NCBI RefSeq assembly: GCF_049965695.1
Contig: NZ_JBMFWB010000002.1
Coordinates: forward strand, 55,147 to 119,146
Reading direction: 5' to 3'
DNA length: 64,000 nucleotides
Origin: Athalassotoga sp049965695
GTDB lineage: Bacteria; Thermotogota; Thermotogae; Mesoaciditogales; Mesoaciditogaceae
Made by a program: the position numbers and the translations under genes. Below the pieces are notes generated by a model that ran no database searches, had not been told where the DNA came from, and saw only the letters and a program-made list of their open reading frames with translations. Shown here in pieces: positions 51,615 through 61,019 of the stretch; the first letter of the stretch is position 1; every line of letters begins with the position of its first letter.

Positions 51615-51625
51615 TCGGGGGAAAC

Positions 51626-52762
51626 GTGAATATACTTGTTCCAGTTAGTTTGGAAAAAAAGGTGAATGGTTTTGATCAGACAACTTACGAAAACATAGAG
51701 GATGAAATTTATTCTCATTTTTGGGATGTCGTTGTTGTTCAAAATCCGGATGATTTAAAGGTAGCCATACAATTTCAAAAATTTGGAATTCAAATTGTTT
51801 ACGTTGGATCTGAAAAAGTAAAAAACGTCTTTAACGTAAACATTGACGATATCGAGGATTTTCTTAACCTTTTAAACTCAATATCCGAAAAAAATAAAGA
51901 AATAGACGTGTTGAAGAAAAATCAAGATTTGCTTTTCGAACCAATAAGTCTTAGTTCAAAAATGGCCATGGCATATGGTAAACTTTCCAAAATGGTTCAA
52001 TCGAGAATAATAACGGTTATAGCCCAAAATGGTCTTTTAGAAGAATGGATACTTTCGAAGACGATCGGATCACATGAAACTTTTGACTTCTCCGTCCTTC
52101 AAGAAGAAGAGATAATGCTTAGACTTTTCGGATCAAAAAATCATGTTCCTGCCTTTTTGAAATCCACGACTATAGTTTTGATGAACTGCGATCTTGCAAA
52201 TCCGCCATCCATATTGAAAGCAGCGATGGCTTCGTCTAACGGATATTTCTCGATTTACGGAGTGAATGAAAAAAAATCGTGCAACGCCAATTTGATCCTT
52301 CATTTCGAAAATTCCTCAAATGTTCCGAAATCGATTTTTCAATTGACCGGAAAAAGTATGGTTGAGATACCTCCTTTAAAAGAGATATTGGATGATCTGC
52401 CAACGATCTTCAGATATACGGTCTCAGCCATGGCACAAAATACAAAAACTTTCTCTTTTAATTTTTCAGATGATTTTTTTGAAAGTTTAAAAAGGGAAGA
52501 ATGGTCAGAAAATTGGAGAAGTTTTTTCAAATTTTGCAATGCTTTTATATCGGGAGAAACCATGATTCACAAAGATATTGAAAATGATTCCGAAATTCCT
52601 AAAATGAGGGATTACATCAAAAACGTGACAAGTGAAGGAGAAAAAGTTTTGATAAAAAAAGCAATTGAACGCTACAAAACAGACAAGAAGAAAATATGCG
52701 AGGTGCTTGGAATAAACGTTAAAACTCTTAACAAAAAAATCAAAATTTACAATTTAAAATGA
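51626..52762 (+). CDS. Degenerate NtrC-type regulator with Fis-like HTH
   Basis: Protein of 378 aa. Residues about 110-320 align in order with the sigma-54 AAA+ domain: RLFGSKNHVPAFLKSTTIVLMNCD matches the ELFG...GAFTGA...LFLDE stretch, MVEIPPLKEILDDLPTIFRY matches the LPPLRER-EDIP segment, and EWSENWRSFFKFCNAFI the WPGNVREL segment. The Walker A P-loop and GAFTGA are lost and the second arginine region is changed. The C-terminus is a Fis-type helix-turn-helix (KKICEVLGINVKTLNKKIKIYNL). It should bind DNA but not remodel sigma-54 polymerase. GTG start; overlaps the next gene. Confidence 0.72.
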   Translation: MNILVPVSLEKKVNGFDQTTYENIEDEIYSHFWDVVVVQNPDDLKVAIQFQKFGIQIVYVGSEKVKNVFNVNIDDIEDFLNLLNSISEKNKEIDVLKKNQDLLFEPISLSSKMAMAYGKLSKMVQSRIITVIAQNGLLEEWILSKTIGSHETFDFSVLQEEEIMLRLFGSKNHVPAFLKSTTIVLMNCDLANPPSILKAAMASSNGYFSIYGVNEKKSCNANLILHFENSSNVPKSIFQLTGKSMVEIPPLKEILDDLPTIFRYTVSAMAQNTKTFSFNFSDDFFESLKREEWSENWRSFFKFCNAFISGETMIHKDIENDSEIPKMRDYIKNVTSEGEKVLIKKAIERYKTDKKKICEVLGINVKTLNKKIKIYNLK

Positions 52763-54378
52763 AGATTATAGTTTATCTTTCGTTAGATCCTCAGAAGGCA
52801 AAAACTGATAATCTGCCTGTTTCTCTTCCTTTGCTTGAAGAAGATTTTGAAAATGCCGCCAAAAACAACAGACTCGATCCTGACATGATAATAAGGGGTT
52901 TAAGGGCACAGATAGAAACAGGTAAAAAAGTTGAATATTATTTGCCTTACTTTGTTTATTTCCTTTACGATAGGGCGAGGTTTTACATGAACATGGAAAA
53001 ATTTCAAGAGGCAAGAGAAGCAGTTGAAGAGGCTGCAAGTTACAAACAAGATTACAGGTATCCTCTTCACCTTGGAATAATAGAAAGATTGTCCGGAAAT
53101 CTCGATAGATCGGAGATACTTTTGAAAGAAGCCATTGCAATGAATTCAGAATATCTTCCCAGTAGAATAGAACTTGGCAGGACACTCATGGAACAATCTC
53201 AATTTGAAGAGGTTATCGAGACATGTAAAGAGATAATGGAGATAGATCCGTCTTTTACTCTAACTTATCTTTTAATGGGAGACGCTTACCTTGCAATTGG
53301 AGACGCTAAATCCGCCATAACGCTTTACCAGCAGGCATTAACCATCGATCATGATCTACAATCTGTGCACTGGAGAATCGGCGCTGCGGCCAACATGCTT
53401 CAGAGATTTTCACTTGCCGAAAATGAATTTAAAATTTCGCTATCTAAAAATGAGGGAGGATGGCATGTGAAATACGATCTTTCTTACTCGCTTTACAGAG
53501 AAGGGAAGATTTTTGAAGCCATTCGATTACTTTCAGAGATTCAAAGATCAGGAGTTGAGACTCCTGAAGTTTTAACCGAGATGGTGATACTTCAAAAAAT
53601 AACCGGCCTTTACGAAGAAGCACTTGAAACAGTTGAAAAAGGTATGGACATGGAGATAAAAGAAGAAGGATTTCTGCTTGCCTCAATAGACGTTTACGCG
53701 TTTAACGGCATGATGAATAAAGCCTTAGCGCTTGTCGAATCTTTACCTTCTGAATCTGCCGGCCCAAGAAAAAAGTTACTTGAATTTGAGGATAAATGGC
53801 AAAAAAAGATAGATCTCAAATCATTTGCGAAGTTAATAGATACTTCAAGGCCAGAGATAAAAAGTAAAACAGAAGACGTAAAGAATGATCTTGTAAGTGG
53901 AAATCAAGTTTTTGACGTTACGATGCTTTCAATTTTAAATGAGATCATAAAATTTCATGGCATACATTTCTATTCCGCCGAATCATCTCTTACGAGATCC
54001 GCAATGGCCTTTTCGGGATCGATCGAGACAATAGGACTTTTCATTTTGCTGTACAGAATATATTTTTACACGCATGCACTCGATTATGAATTGGAAGATG
54101 CGATTGAAATCGTCATACCGCAAATAACGGATATATCATGGAAAATTGGTTACGAAGTTGCAAAGGTCTTCGAATCTGACGAAATTATAGATATCGAAGA
54201 TATGTCTCAAAAACTTGAAAATCCTGTTGATGTGGCAAAGTTTTTTGTATCGGCCATGATCTTGGAAAATGAAGAAAACAGAACTGAATTTCTTAAGTCT
54301 TTAAACACACCTGAAATTTTGATAACGCTGATCGAAATGATCGATAACCAAAACCAAAGCGGAAAAGAAAAAGATTAA
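52759..54378 (+). CDS. TPR-repeat protein
   Basis: Cytoplasmic protein of 539 aa without signal peptide. From about residue 70 to 340 it is built of tetratricopeptide repeats (KFQEAREAVEEAASYKQDYRYPL is split over two helices; SEILLKEAIAMNSEYLPS; SAITLYQQALTIDHDLQSVHWR). The last 160 residues are helical with no recognised domain. It overlaps the pseudo-NtrC gene (ATGA), so the two products may work together. Converges on the MFS gene with a 4-bp overlap. Function unknown. Confidence 0.75.
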   Translation: MKIIVYLSLDPQKAKTDNLPVSLPLLEEDFENAAKNNRLDPDMIIRGLRAQIETGKKVEYYLPYFVYFLYDRARFYMNMEKFQEAREAVEEAASYKQDYRYPLHLGIIERLSGNLDRSEILLKEAIAMNSEYLPSRIELGRTLMEQSQFEEVIETCKEIMEIDPSFTLTYLLMGDAYLAIGDAKSAITLYQQALTIDHDLQSVHWRIGAAANMLQRFSLAENEFKISLSKNEGGWHVKYDLSYSLYREGKIFEAIRLLSEIQRSGVETPEVLTEMVILQKITGLYEEALETVEKGMDMEIKEEGFLLASIDVYAFNGMMNKALALVESLPSESAGPRKKLLEFEDKWQKKIDLKSFAKLIDTSRPEIKSKTEDVKNDLVSGNQVFDVTMLSILNEIIKFHGIHFYSAESSLTRSAMAFSGSIETIGLFILLYRIYFYTHALDYELEDAIEIVIPQITDISWKIGYEVAKVFESDEIIDIEDMSQKLENPVDVAKFFVSAMILENEENRTEFLKSLNTPEILITLIEMIDNQNQSGKEKD

Positions 54379-55556
54379 TCCGATTTCTTGAAAAAATGCC
54401 AATAAAGCGCGGCATTGGCAAATTGAAAAATGGCTGCAATGAATATCGGCGCTTCCATCATTGAATAATCCATGAAGTATCCACTTGCCGTGGGTCCTAT
54501 TGAAGACGTGATTTGCTGTGGCAGATTGCTCAACGCTGCCATAGAAGCCCTTTCTTCTTCTTTGGTCTGACCCATTGTAAATGATTGCCTTAGAGGTATT
54601 CCGGCAGATACAAAAAACATCCTCAAAAGGTAAAAAAGTCCTGCAAGAAAAAATGTTGGCATTAAAGCCATAAAGACAAGCATTATGGCACCTATTGTCC
54701 TGACACCCACTATGGTTTTGACGGTGCCGAAAAATTTAGCAACACGTGCCGAAGATATGGAAGAAATGGCACGCGCAATGTTAGAAAGTACGTAAATTAC
54801 GCTTATAAGATCGATACCTGCACCGTATCTTACAAAAAACCAGTAAACGAGTATCGGACCGCTGAAAAATCCCGTTCCAAGTCCGTTTACGGCGTTTGTC
54901 AAAGAAAACTTTCCGAGTAACTTCCATGAAAGTTTGAAAGTATTTTGACGCTTGGGCCTGTTTTTGTCCTCTTGAACAAACAAAGTTATAAAGAAGGTAG
55001 AAATGTAGATAACGAATGCGATTGCCATTAAAAACAGGTACCCGCCGCGCCATCCGTCTTTGAAAACATTCGATATGTAAGGAAGAATTATCGTCAGGGC
55101 ATACCCAATCGTACTTCCTATCGCTCCAAAAAAGGAAAATGTCCCAAAGACATCGTTGCGAAACTTTGAATTCGCGCTTTCCGCTATAAGTGCTTGCTGC
55201 GCGGCACCTGCCGCACCTCCGCCTCCTCCGCCACGTATTGTTCCTATTGAGACAAAAAGCATAAGCGGAATGTAACTCGTCGTAAAGAAAAATCCCAAAA
55301 CGCTTATCGCATTTATTATGGTCATGACCAAAATCACGAGTTTTCTGCCATGCTTATCGGCGAAAAATCCAACTCCTATTGAAAACAATATGCCGACAAT
55401 AACGGACAAAGTGAAAGCCAGGCCTATTTGAACGCCGGAGAAACCCAATTTTGAAAGGTATATAGGTACGAGAATCGTTAAAGATGCCTGAGCAACACTC
55501 CTTAAAAATCTGCTCATCATGAGCAAAGAAAGATTTCTATTCAACCATTTTGCCAT
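54375..55556 (-). CDS. MFS transporter (12 helices)
   Basis: Major facilitator protein (393 aa) with about 12 membrane segments. The family loop motif GFFADKHGRKLVILV (between TM2 and TM3) is present, with a glycine-rich tract GGGGGAAGAA near residue 110, which is unusual. Substrate unknown; it is not closely related to the two larger transporters upstream. SD GGAGAATGA before the ATG. A strong hairpin lies 20 bp upstream of its start and separates it from those transporters. Confidence 0.88.
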   Translation of the reverse strand: MAKWLNRNLSLLMMSRFLRSVAQASLTILVPIYLSKLGFSGVQIGLAFTLSVIVGILFSIGVGFFADKHGRKLVILVMTIINAISVLGFFFTTSYIPLMLFVSIGTIRGGGGGGAAGAAQQALIAESANSKFRNDVFGTFSFFGAIGSTIGYALTIILPYISNVFKDGWRGGYLFLMAIAFVIYISTFFITLFVQEDKNRPKRQNTFKLSWKLLGKFSLTNAVNGLGTGFFSGPILVYWFFVRYGAGIDLISVIYVLSNIARAISSISSARVAKFFGTVKTIVGVRTIGAIMLVFMALMPTFFLAGLFYLLRMFFVSAGIPLRQSFTMGQTKEEERASMAALSNLPQQITSSIGPTASGYFMDYSMMEAPIFIAAIFQFANAALYWHFFKKSD

Positions 55557-55570
55557 TTATCATTCTCCAA

Positions 55571-55598
55571 AAATAAAAATGCCCCAAAGGGGCATTTT
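55571..55598 (-). terminator. Terminator after the twin DHA2 transporters
   Basis: AAAATGCCCC - AAA - GGGGCATTTT, a 10-bp stem just past the transporter stop at 55608; on the minus strand it runs into TATTTTT. Confidence 0.88.
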
Positions 55599-55607
55599 CA
55601 TGTAAGA

Positions 55608-57080
55608 TCATCTTGCATTTGCTTTAGATGTTTTATTTGATTCAAGACTTGCATCTTTCCAAATAGGAGTTGGTCCTCTCATGTAAGAGATAACGGCCGC
55701 ACCGATACTTATTATGAAAGACAAGAAAAATGCAAAGCGTAGATCAGATATGAAAGTATCGACGAATATACCTTTTCCTCCAATCTGTGCGCCTATAAAG
55801 AGCGCATCCATGGCCTGAGGAGTGAGCCCTGATGAAAGAATGGCGAATGCCATCGCGATGCTTATAACAGAACCAGCATTCATAAGCATTGTTCTTGTAC
55901 TTCCAGCAATTCCTCTTCTCTCCGGCGGAACAAGTCCCATTATGGTGCTTATGTTTGGTGAATTAAACATACCAGATCCAAATCCCATAATTGTTCCCCA
56001 GAGTACGATCTCGAACATTGACATATCGACTCTTGTGAAAAGAGAATAACCCAACAATCCGATACCAGAAATCAAAAGTCCTAAAGAACTAAGCATTCTT
56101 GAACCATGCCTATCGGCCAATCTACCACTTATTGGTGCCATCACCATCATGGCTGCGGCAAATGGTATCAGGTAAATGCTTGCCGTGAAAGGATCCATGT
56201 TTTTGATGCCGAGTAAGTAGAATATGAGCAAAAACATCAAAGCGCCTCTTGCAAGTCCATTTATAAGATCTGAACTATATGCAAAGAATAAAATCCTTGA
56301 TTTGAAAAGTCTTAAGTCTAACATGGGATATTTTACTTTGGATTCTGTGTAGACAAATAACGGTATAAGTATCGCCGCCAAAACAAAGAAGGTTATCACG
56401 ATCGGAGAGGTCCATCCTCCGAATCCGCCTTCAGTTAAAGCGTAAAGTAAAAAGAACAAACCTGACGTGAAAGATATGGCACCGAACCAATCAAATTTTT
56501 CTCCTTTCGGTATAGGGGCAATATCTTTTATCTGAATCCATGCCCAGACTGTCACAAGTGCACCAAGTGGCACATTCATGTAGAAGATCCATCTCCAGCC
56601 AATAGCCACAGTTAAGATACCGCCTATTATAGGACCTATTGCAGATCCAACGGCAACTATCAAACCGTTTACCCCAAGTGCCATTCCCAACTCTCCTTTG
56701 GGGAAGGCATCCGTTACTATTGCCGTACCATTTGCCATCATCAAAGAACCACCGACTGACTGAATAATCCTTACAACTAATAACTCAATTCCATTTTGAG
56801 ACATACCTGCAAAAAGCGATGCAATCGTGAAAACCGCAGCACCAAGTACAAATAACCTTTTTCTGCCTATCATATCTGCAACACGTCCAATGGACGGAAC
56901 AAGCACCGTCGTTGCTAACATGTAACTCATCAAAACCCAGATTATTATTATCATCGGAGCCTTAAGACCTTCCGCGACGTTAGGAAGGGCTATCAAAAGC
57001 GCCGTACCTGTCATAACTCCGAGTAAAGTACCTAAACTCGTGGCCGAAAGTGCAAGCCATTTGTATTGGATCTTTTTCAT
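55608..57080 (-). CDS. DHA2-family MFS efflux transporter, second copy
   Basis: Drug:H+ antiporter of the 14-helix EmrB/QacA type (490 aa). GRVADMIGRKRLFVLGAA (loop 2-3 motif), GGSLMMANGTAIVTDAFPKGELGMALG and GSAIGPIIGGILTVAIGWRWIFYMNVPLG (motif C region) are typical. It is a close tandem copy of the next gene upstream, identical over long stretches. ATG 57080 matches the start of its twin; ATG 57101 is in frame but lacks a ribosome site. Likely exports toxic organic compounds. Confidence 0.93.
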   Translation of the reverse strand: MKKIQYKWLALSATSLGTLLGVMTGTALLIALPNVAEGLKAPMIIIIWVLMSYMLATTVLVPSIGRVADMIGRKRLFVLGAAVFTIASLFAGMSQNGIELLVVRIIQSVGGSLMMANGTAIVTDAFPKGELGMALGVNGLIVAVGSAIGPIIGGILTVAIGWRWIFYMNVPLGALVTVWAWIQIKDIAPIPKGEKFDWFGAISFTSGLFFLLYALTEGGFGGWTSPIVITFFVLAAILIPLFVYTESKVKYPMLDLRLFKSRILFFAYSSDLINGLARGALMFLLIFYLLGIKNMDPFTASIYLIPFAAAMMVMAPISGRLADRHGSRMLSSLGLLISGIGLLGYSLFTRVDMSMFEIVLWGTIMGFGSGMFNSPNISTIMGLVPPERRGIAGSTRTMLMNAGSVISIAMAFAILSSGLTPQAMDALFIGAQIGGKGIFVDTFISDLRFAFFLSFIISIGAAVISYMRGPTPIWKDASLESNKTSKANAR

Positions 57081-57129
57081 GTAATTAATTTCTCCCTTCA
57101 TTCATCTTACATCATTTTAATTTCGCGAA

Positions 57130-58602
57130 TTATTTCATTTTTGATAATTTTTTTGTTGTCGCGTTAGAATCCGAATCTTTCCAAACCATCGTTGGTCCTC
57201 TCATGTAAGAGATAACGGCCGCACCGATACTTATTATGAAAGACAAGAAAAATGCAAAGCGTAGATCAGATATGAAAGTATCGACGAATATACCTTTTCC
57301 TCCAATCTGTGCGCCTATAAAGAGCGCATCCATGGCCTGAGGAGTGAGTCCTGATGAAAGAATGGCGAATGCCATCGCGATGCTTACAAGAGATCCGGCG
57401 TTGTTCATCATGGTTCTTGTCCCTGCCGCTATGCCTCTTCTGTCAGGTGGTACCATACTCATTATCGTGTTGGTATTTGGAGAGTTAAACATGCCGGATC
57501 CGAATCCGACAACCGTCCCCCATATTATGATCTCAGCCAATGACATATCCACTCTTGTGAAAAGTGCAAAGCCGAGCAATCCGATGCCGGTTATCAAGAG
57601 TCCTAAAGAACTAAGCACTCGTGAACCATATTTGTCAGACAACCTTCCGCTTATAGGTGCCATGATCATCATGGCCACCGCAAATGGTATCAGGTAAATG
57701 CTTGCCGTGAAAGGATCCATGTTTTTGATGCCGAGTAAGTAGAATATGAGCAAAAACATCAAAGCGCCTCTTGCAAGTCCATTTATAAGATCTGAACTAT
57801 ATGCAAAGAATAAAATCCTTGATTTGAAAAGTCTTAAGTCTAACATGGGATATTTTACTTTGGATTCTGTGTAGACAAATAACGGTATAAGTATCGCCGC
57901 CAAAACAAAGAAGGTTATCACGATCGGAGAGGTCCATCCTCCGAATCCGCCTTCAGTTAAAGCGTAAAGTAAAAAGAACAAACCTGACGTGAAAGATATG
58001 GCACCGAGCCAATCAAATTTTTCTCCTTTCGGTATAGGAGCGATATCTTTTATCTGAATCCATGCCCAGACTGTCACAAGCGCACCGAATGGCACATTCA
58101 TGTAGAAGATCCATCTCCAGCCTATCGCTGTGGTTAACAATCCTCCTATTATCGGGCCAAAAGCAGAACCCACCGCAAGTACCATTCCGTTTATTCCGAG
58201 TGCCATTCCCAACTCTCCTTTGGGGAAGGCATCCGTTACTATCGCAGTGCTGTTTGCCATCATCAAAGAACCGCCAACGGCCTGGATAATTCTCATTATC
58301 AGAAGTTCAATACCGGTTTGAGACATACCTGCAAAAAGCGATGCAATCGTGAATATGGCTGCTCCAAGGACAAACAACCTTTTTCTGCCTATCATATCTG
58401 CAACACGTCCAATGGACGGAACGAGCACCGTTGTTGCTAACATGTAACTCATCAAAACCCAGATTATTATTATCATCGGAGCCTTAAGACCTTCCGCGAC
58501 GTTAGGAAGGGCTATCAAAAGCGCCGTGCCTGTCATAATACCAAGCAATAAGCCAAGACTCGTGGCCGAAAGCGCAAGCCATTTGTATTGAACCTTTTTC
58601 AT
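57130..58602 (-). CDS. DHA2-family MFS efflux transporter, first copy
   Basis: Twin of the following transporter (490 aa, 14 predicted helices) with the same motifs (GRVADMIGRKRLFVLGAA, FPKGELGMALGING, FGPIIGGLLTTAIGWRWIF). Differences cluster around the TM5-6 region, the segment near residues 330-400 and the C-terminal tail, whereas the middle and the last third are nearly identical in DNA as well. It lies 4 bp downstream of the metallo-hydrolase gene and is part of the MarR-headed unit. SD GGGGG. Confidence 0.93.
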   Translation of the reverse strand: MKKVQYKWLALSATSLGLLLGIMTGTALLIALPNVAEGLKAPMIIIIWVLMSYMLATTVLVPSIGRVADMIGRKRLFVLGAAIFTIASLFAGMSQTGIELLIMRIIQAVGGSLMMANSTAIVTDAFPKGELGMALGINGMVLAVGSAFGPIIGGLLTTAIGWRWIFYMNVPFGALVTVWAWIQIKDIAPIPKGEKFDWLGAISFTSGLFFLLYALTEGGFGGWTSPIVITFFVLAAILIPLFVYTESKVKYPMLDLRLFKSRILFFAYSSDLINGLARGALMFLLIFYLLGIKNMDPFTASIYLIPFAVAMMIMAPISGRLSDKYGSRVLSSLGLLITGIGLLGFALFTRVDMSLAEIIIWGTVVGFGSGMFNSPNTNTIMSMVPPDRRGIAAGTRTMMNNAGSLVSIAMAFAILSSGLTPQAMDALFIGAQIGGKGIFVDTFISDLRFAFFLSFIISIGAAVISYMRGPTMVWKDSDSNATTKKLSKMK

Positions 58603-58606
58603 ACGA

Positions 58607-59290
58607 TCAATTTCCCCCTTCGATCGTTATTTTGTAAAAATCTTTAACCTTTTCTGATGCGTTCGGTTTTAGAGGTATTCCATGCCCGCACAGCATGATG
58701 TCATATTCCATCTTTGTCAATTTTTCCATAGATTTTACGGCTGAAGCCATATCAGGTGTGAATTGTTCAGGAGGGCCTTGAAGTTTTCCGTCCATATATC
58801 TCAATTCGTCTCCGACAATGATGATTTTTCTGTCTTTGCTGTAAAGCGAGATACTGCCAGGGGTGTGACCCGGATTGTGAATAACGACAAAATCGTCTAT
58901 CACATCTCCCTCTTTGAGTAAAATGTCGGGTTCGACGTATTTTACCTTTAGAAATGAAGATGCGACTTTCATGGCGGCACCGGCAAAACCTTTTGGCGAT
59001 GGTAATTTCTCTTTTCCCGAAACGTATGGTGCATCCTTTTCATGGACGTACAATTTTGCATTTGTGAGTCTTTTCAGTTCGTAAGCGTTGCCCATGTGAT
59101 CGACATGACAGTGTGTAAGCACTATTTTGGATACATCTGAAGGTTTTTTGCCAAGAAATTTTATGTAATCAAGGATCTTGTTCAACTGACCTGGCATACC
59201 CGTGTCAACGATCGTAAGATTATCATCTAAAAGGATATAAACGTTGGCATTTGTTCCATCGACAAGATGAACTCCGTTTGCTATTTCCAT
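58607..59290 (-). CDS. Metallo-beta-lactamase-fold hydrolase
   Basis: MBL-fold enzyme (227 aa), cytoplasmic. Metal ligands: VLTHCHVDHMG (HxHxDH with C at x), HNPGHTPGSISLYS, GDELRY, and CGHGIPL. This belongs to the large group of Zn-dependent hydrolases of the lactonase/glyoxalase-like type; the substrate is unknown. ATG 59290 is preferred (GGAG at eight bases); ATG 59296 is two codons earlier. Lies between the MarR and transporter genes, so it may detoxify the effector compound (inference). Confidence 0.88.
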   Translation of the reverse strand: MEIANGVHLVDGTNANVYILLDDNLTIVDTGMPGQLNKILDYIKFLGKKPSDVSKIVLTHCHVDHMGNAYELKRLTNAKLYVHEKDAPYVSGKEKLPSPKGFAGAAMKVASSFLKVKYVEPDILLKEGDVIDDFVVIHNPGHTPGSISLYSKDRKIIIVGDELRYMDGKLQGPPEQFTPDMASAVKSMEKLTKMEYDIMLCGHGIPLKPNASEKVKDFYKITIEGGN

Positions 59291-59301
59291 AATCATCTCT
59301 C

Positions 59302-59748
59302 CTATCTTTCAAAATTCTGTAAAGTATTGACTGTTTCTCTTATAGTTGAAAAAGCATCAAGAAGTTTTTCAAATTGTTCATCTGAAAGCACACTCAACTT
59401 TTCATTTACATATTCTCTCATTGACTTTTCTATCTCATTGGCTTTTTCATTTCCTTTTTCCGTTAATTCTATAAAAACTGCCCTTCTGTCCTCATCCGTT
59501 CTGTATCTTTTAACGTATCCTGCTTTAACAAGCACATCCGTTGCCGCAGTTAATGTGCTTTTTATGAATCCAGATTTATTTTCTATCTCAGACATTTGAG
59601 CACGAGTTTGAGAATGTCTTTTCATAAAAACAAGAACAGATGCAGATGTCTTTGGAAGTTTCGTTCTGGAATAATCGAAACTTTTAAAGACTATCTTTGA
59701 AAATGTCGAATAAGCCATGAGAAGATCTTCCGGTACTTCATGCTTCAT
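59302..59748 (-). CDS. MarR-family transcriptional regulator
   Basis: Winged-helix repressor (148 aa) of the MarR family. The recognition part is MSEIENKSGFIKSTLTAATDVLVKAGYVKRY, followed by the wing DEDRRAVFIELTEKG. It heads a co-oriented unit with the metallo-hydrolase and two efflux pumps, the usual layout for a ligand-relieved repressor controlling its own efflux operon. No clear palindromic operator could be picked out by eye in the AT-rich gap upstream. Confidence 0.92.
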   Translation of the reverse strand: MKHEVPEDLLMAYSTFSKIVFKSFDYSRTKLPKTSASVLVFMKRHSQTRAQMSEIENKSGFIKSTLTAATDVLVKAGYVKRYRTDEDRRAVFIELTEKGNEKANEIEKSMREYVNEKLSVLSDEQFEKLLDAFSTIRETVNTLQNFER

Positions 59749-59976
59749 ATTTCATCACCCATTTCAATATCATACAATTCATTTTAGAACCTTTTTGTTT
59801 TGAATAATTTTATTTCATATTAAAAGATTGTAAAGTATAGATAATTTAAAGTATTTTTTGAAATTCTTCAAAAAACTGACAATTTAACTTATAAATGGTT
59901 AAAAATGACCTAATATGGCTGAAAATTGCCTAAAATCAGATTTAAATATTTTGAGATCAATGTTGTAGAATTAATC

Positions 59977-59997
59977 GGTATCGATACCGGTATCGAT
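59977..59997 (+). promoter_or_regulatory. Palindromic operator, likely LacI-type
   Basis: Two overlapping perfect palindromes: GGTATCGATACC (59977-59988) and ATCGATACCGGTATCGAT (59980-59997). The second has the central CG dyad usual for LacI-family operators and ends at the ribosome site of the lacI-type gene, which suggests autorepression. Confidence 0.75.
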
Positions 59998-60010
59998 TAG
60001 GAGGATGATA

Positions 60011-60997
60011 ATGAGTTACGTGACTGTTAAAGATATAGCGAAAGCCGCAGGAGTTTCAACAAATACAGTTTCCCGGGCTTTAAACGGAAAGCCAGATGTA
60101 AATCAAGAAACTAAACAAAAAGTTATAGAAGTGGCCCATAAACTTGGATATGTTTCAAATAGATCCGCACTTTCTCTTAAACGACAAAAAAGTTACATAG
60201 TAGGTGTGGTAACAGAAGATAACGCCAACCCTTTTTGGGCTGAAGTTTTAAAAGGTGTGGAGGCAACGGCAAAAAATTATGGCTATCATATCATAATCGC
60301 AAACACATCCCGAAATTATGAAACAGAATTTGAAGACATAAAGATGATGCTTGAAAGGCGCGTTGATGGGCTTTTGATTTCTCCGGTTCAGGAAAAATAT
60401 GATGATCTTTTTAGATTGAAAAAGTATGACGTTCCATTTGTGATAATGGGAAGGCATGTTGAAGGATTAGATGTTCCGATGGTTTACGACGATGGCGTGC
60501 GAGGTGGACGAATTGTCACCAATTATTTGATTGAAAAGGGATGTAAAAATATAGCCTTTGTGGGAGCACAATCTTACAATACGGCATCATCTGAAAGATG
60601 TAAGGGGTATCGTGAAGCACTTCAGAAGCATCAAATAGATCTAAGAGAAGAACTTATAAAAACAGGTGGAATAGAAATAGAGGGTGGCTATAAGTCTGTC
60701 ATGGATTTAGCAGCAAATCGTACAGAATTTGATGGCATCTTCGTCTACAATGATTTGATGGCTTTGGGAGTTATAAAGGCTCTAAAAGAATTGAAAATGC
60801 GAATTCCGGAAGATGTCAAAGTGATCGGATACGATGATATTTCTTACTCATCATTTGTATGCCCATCTCTAACGACGATGAGGATGAAAAAATTCGAAAT
60901 AGGTGAGATTGCCTTCAAAATGCTTTTTGATTCAAACGAGCAGAATAAAGATGAAGTCGTGCTCCATTCGGATCTCGTGATCAGAGAAAGTGCTTAA
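60011..60997 (+). CDS. LacI-family transcriptional regulator (arabinose cluster)
   Basis: Repressor of 328 aa. N-terminal HTH VTVKDIAKAAGVSTNTVSRALNGKPDVNQ is textbook LacI, followed by a periplasmic-binding-protein-like sugar domain (VGVVTEDNANPFWAEVLKGVE, GAQSYNTASSERCKGY, VKVIGYDDISYSSF). ATG 60011 follows TTAGGAGG at six bases; ATG 60005 overlaps that site. The next two genes metabolise arabinose, so arabinose or an arabino-oligomer is the probable inducer. Confidence 0.93.
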   Translation: MSYVTVKDIAKAAGVSTNTVSRALNGKPDVNQETKQKVIEVAHKLGYVSNRSALSLKRQKSYIVGVVTEDNANPFWAEVLKGVEATAKNYGYHIIIANTSRNYETEFEDIKMMLERRVDGLLISPVQEKYDDLFRLKKYDVPFVIMGRHVEGLDVPMVYDDGVRGGRIVTNYLIEKGCKNIAFVGAQSYNTASSERCKGYREALQKHQIDLREELIKTGGIEIEGGYKSVMDLAANRTEFDGIFVYNDLMALGVIKALKELKMRIPEDVKVIGYDDISYSSFVCPSLTTMRMKKFEIGEIAFKMLFDSNEQNKDEVVLHSDLVIRESA

Positions 60998-61019
60998 AAA
61001 ATAGATTGGAGTGAGAAAT

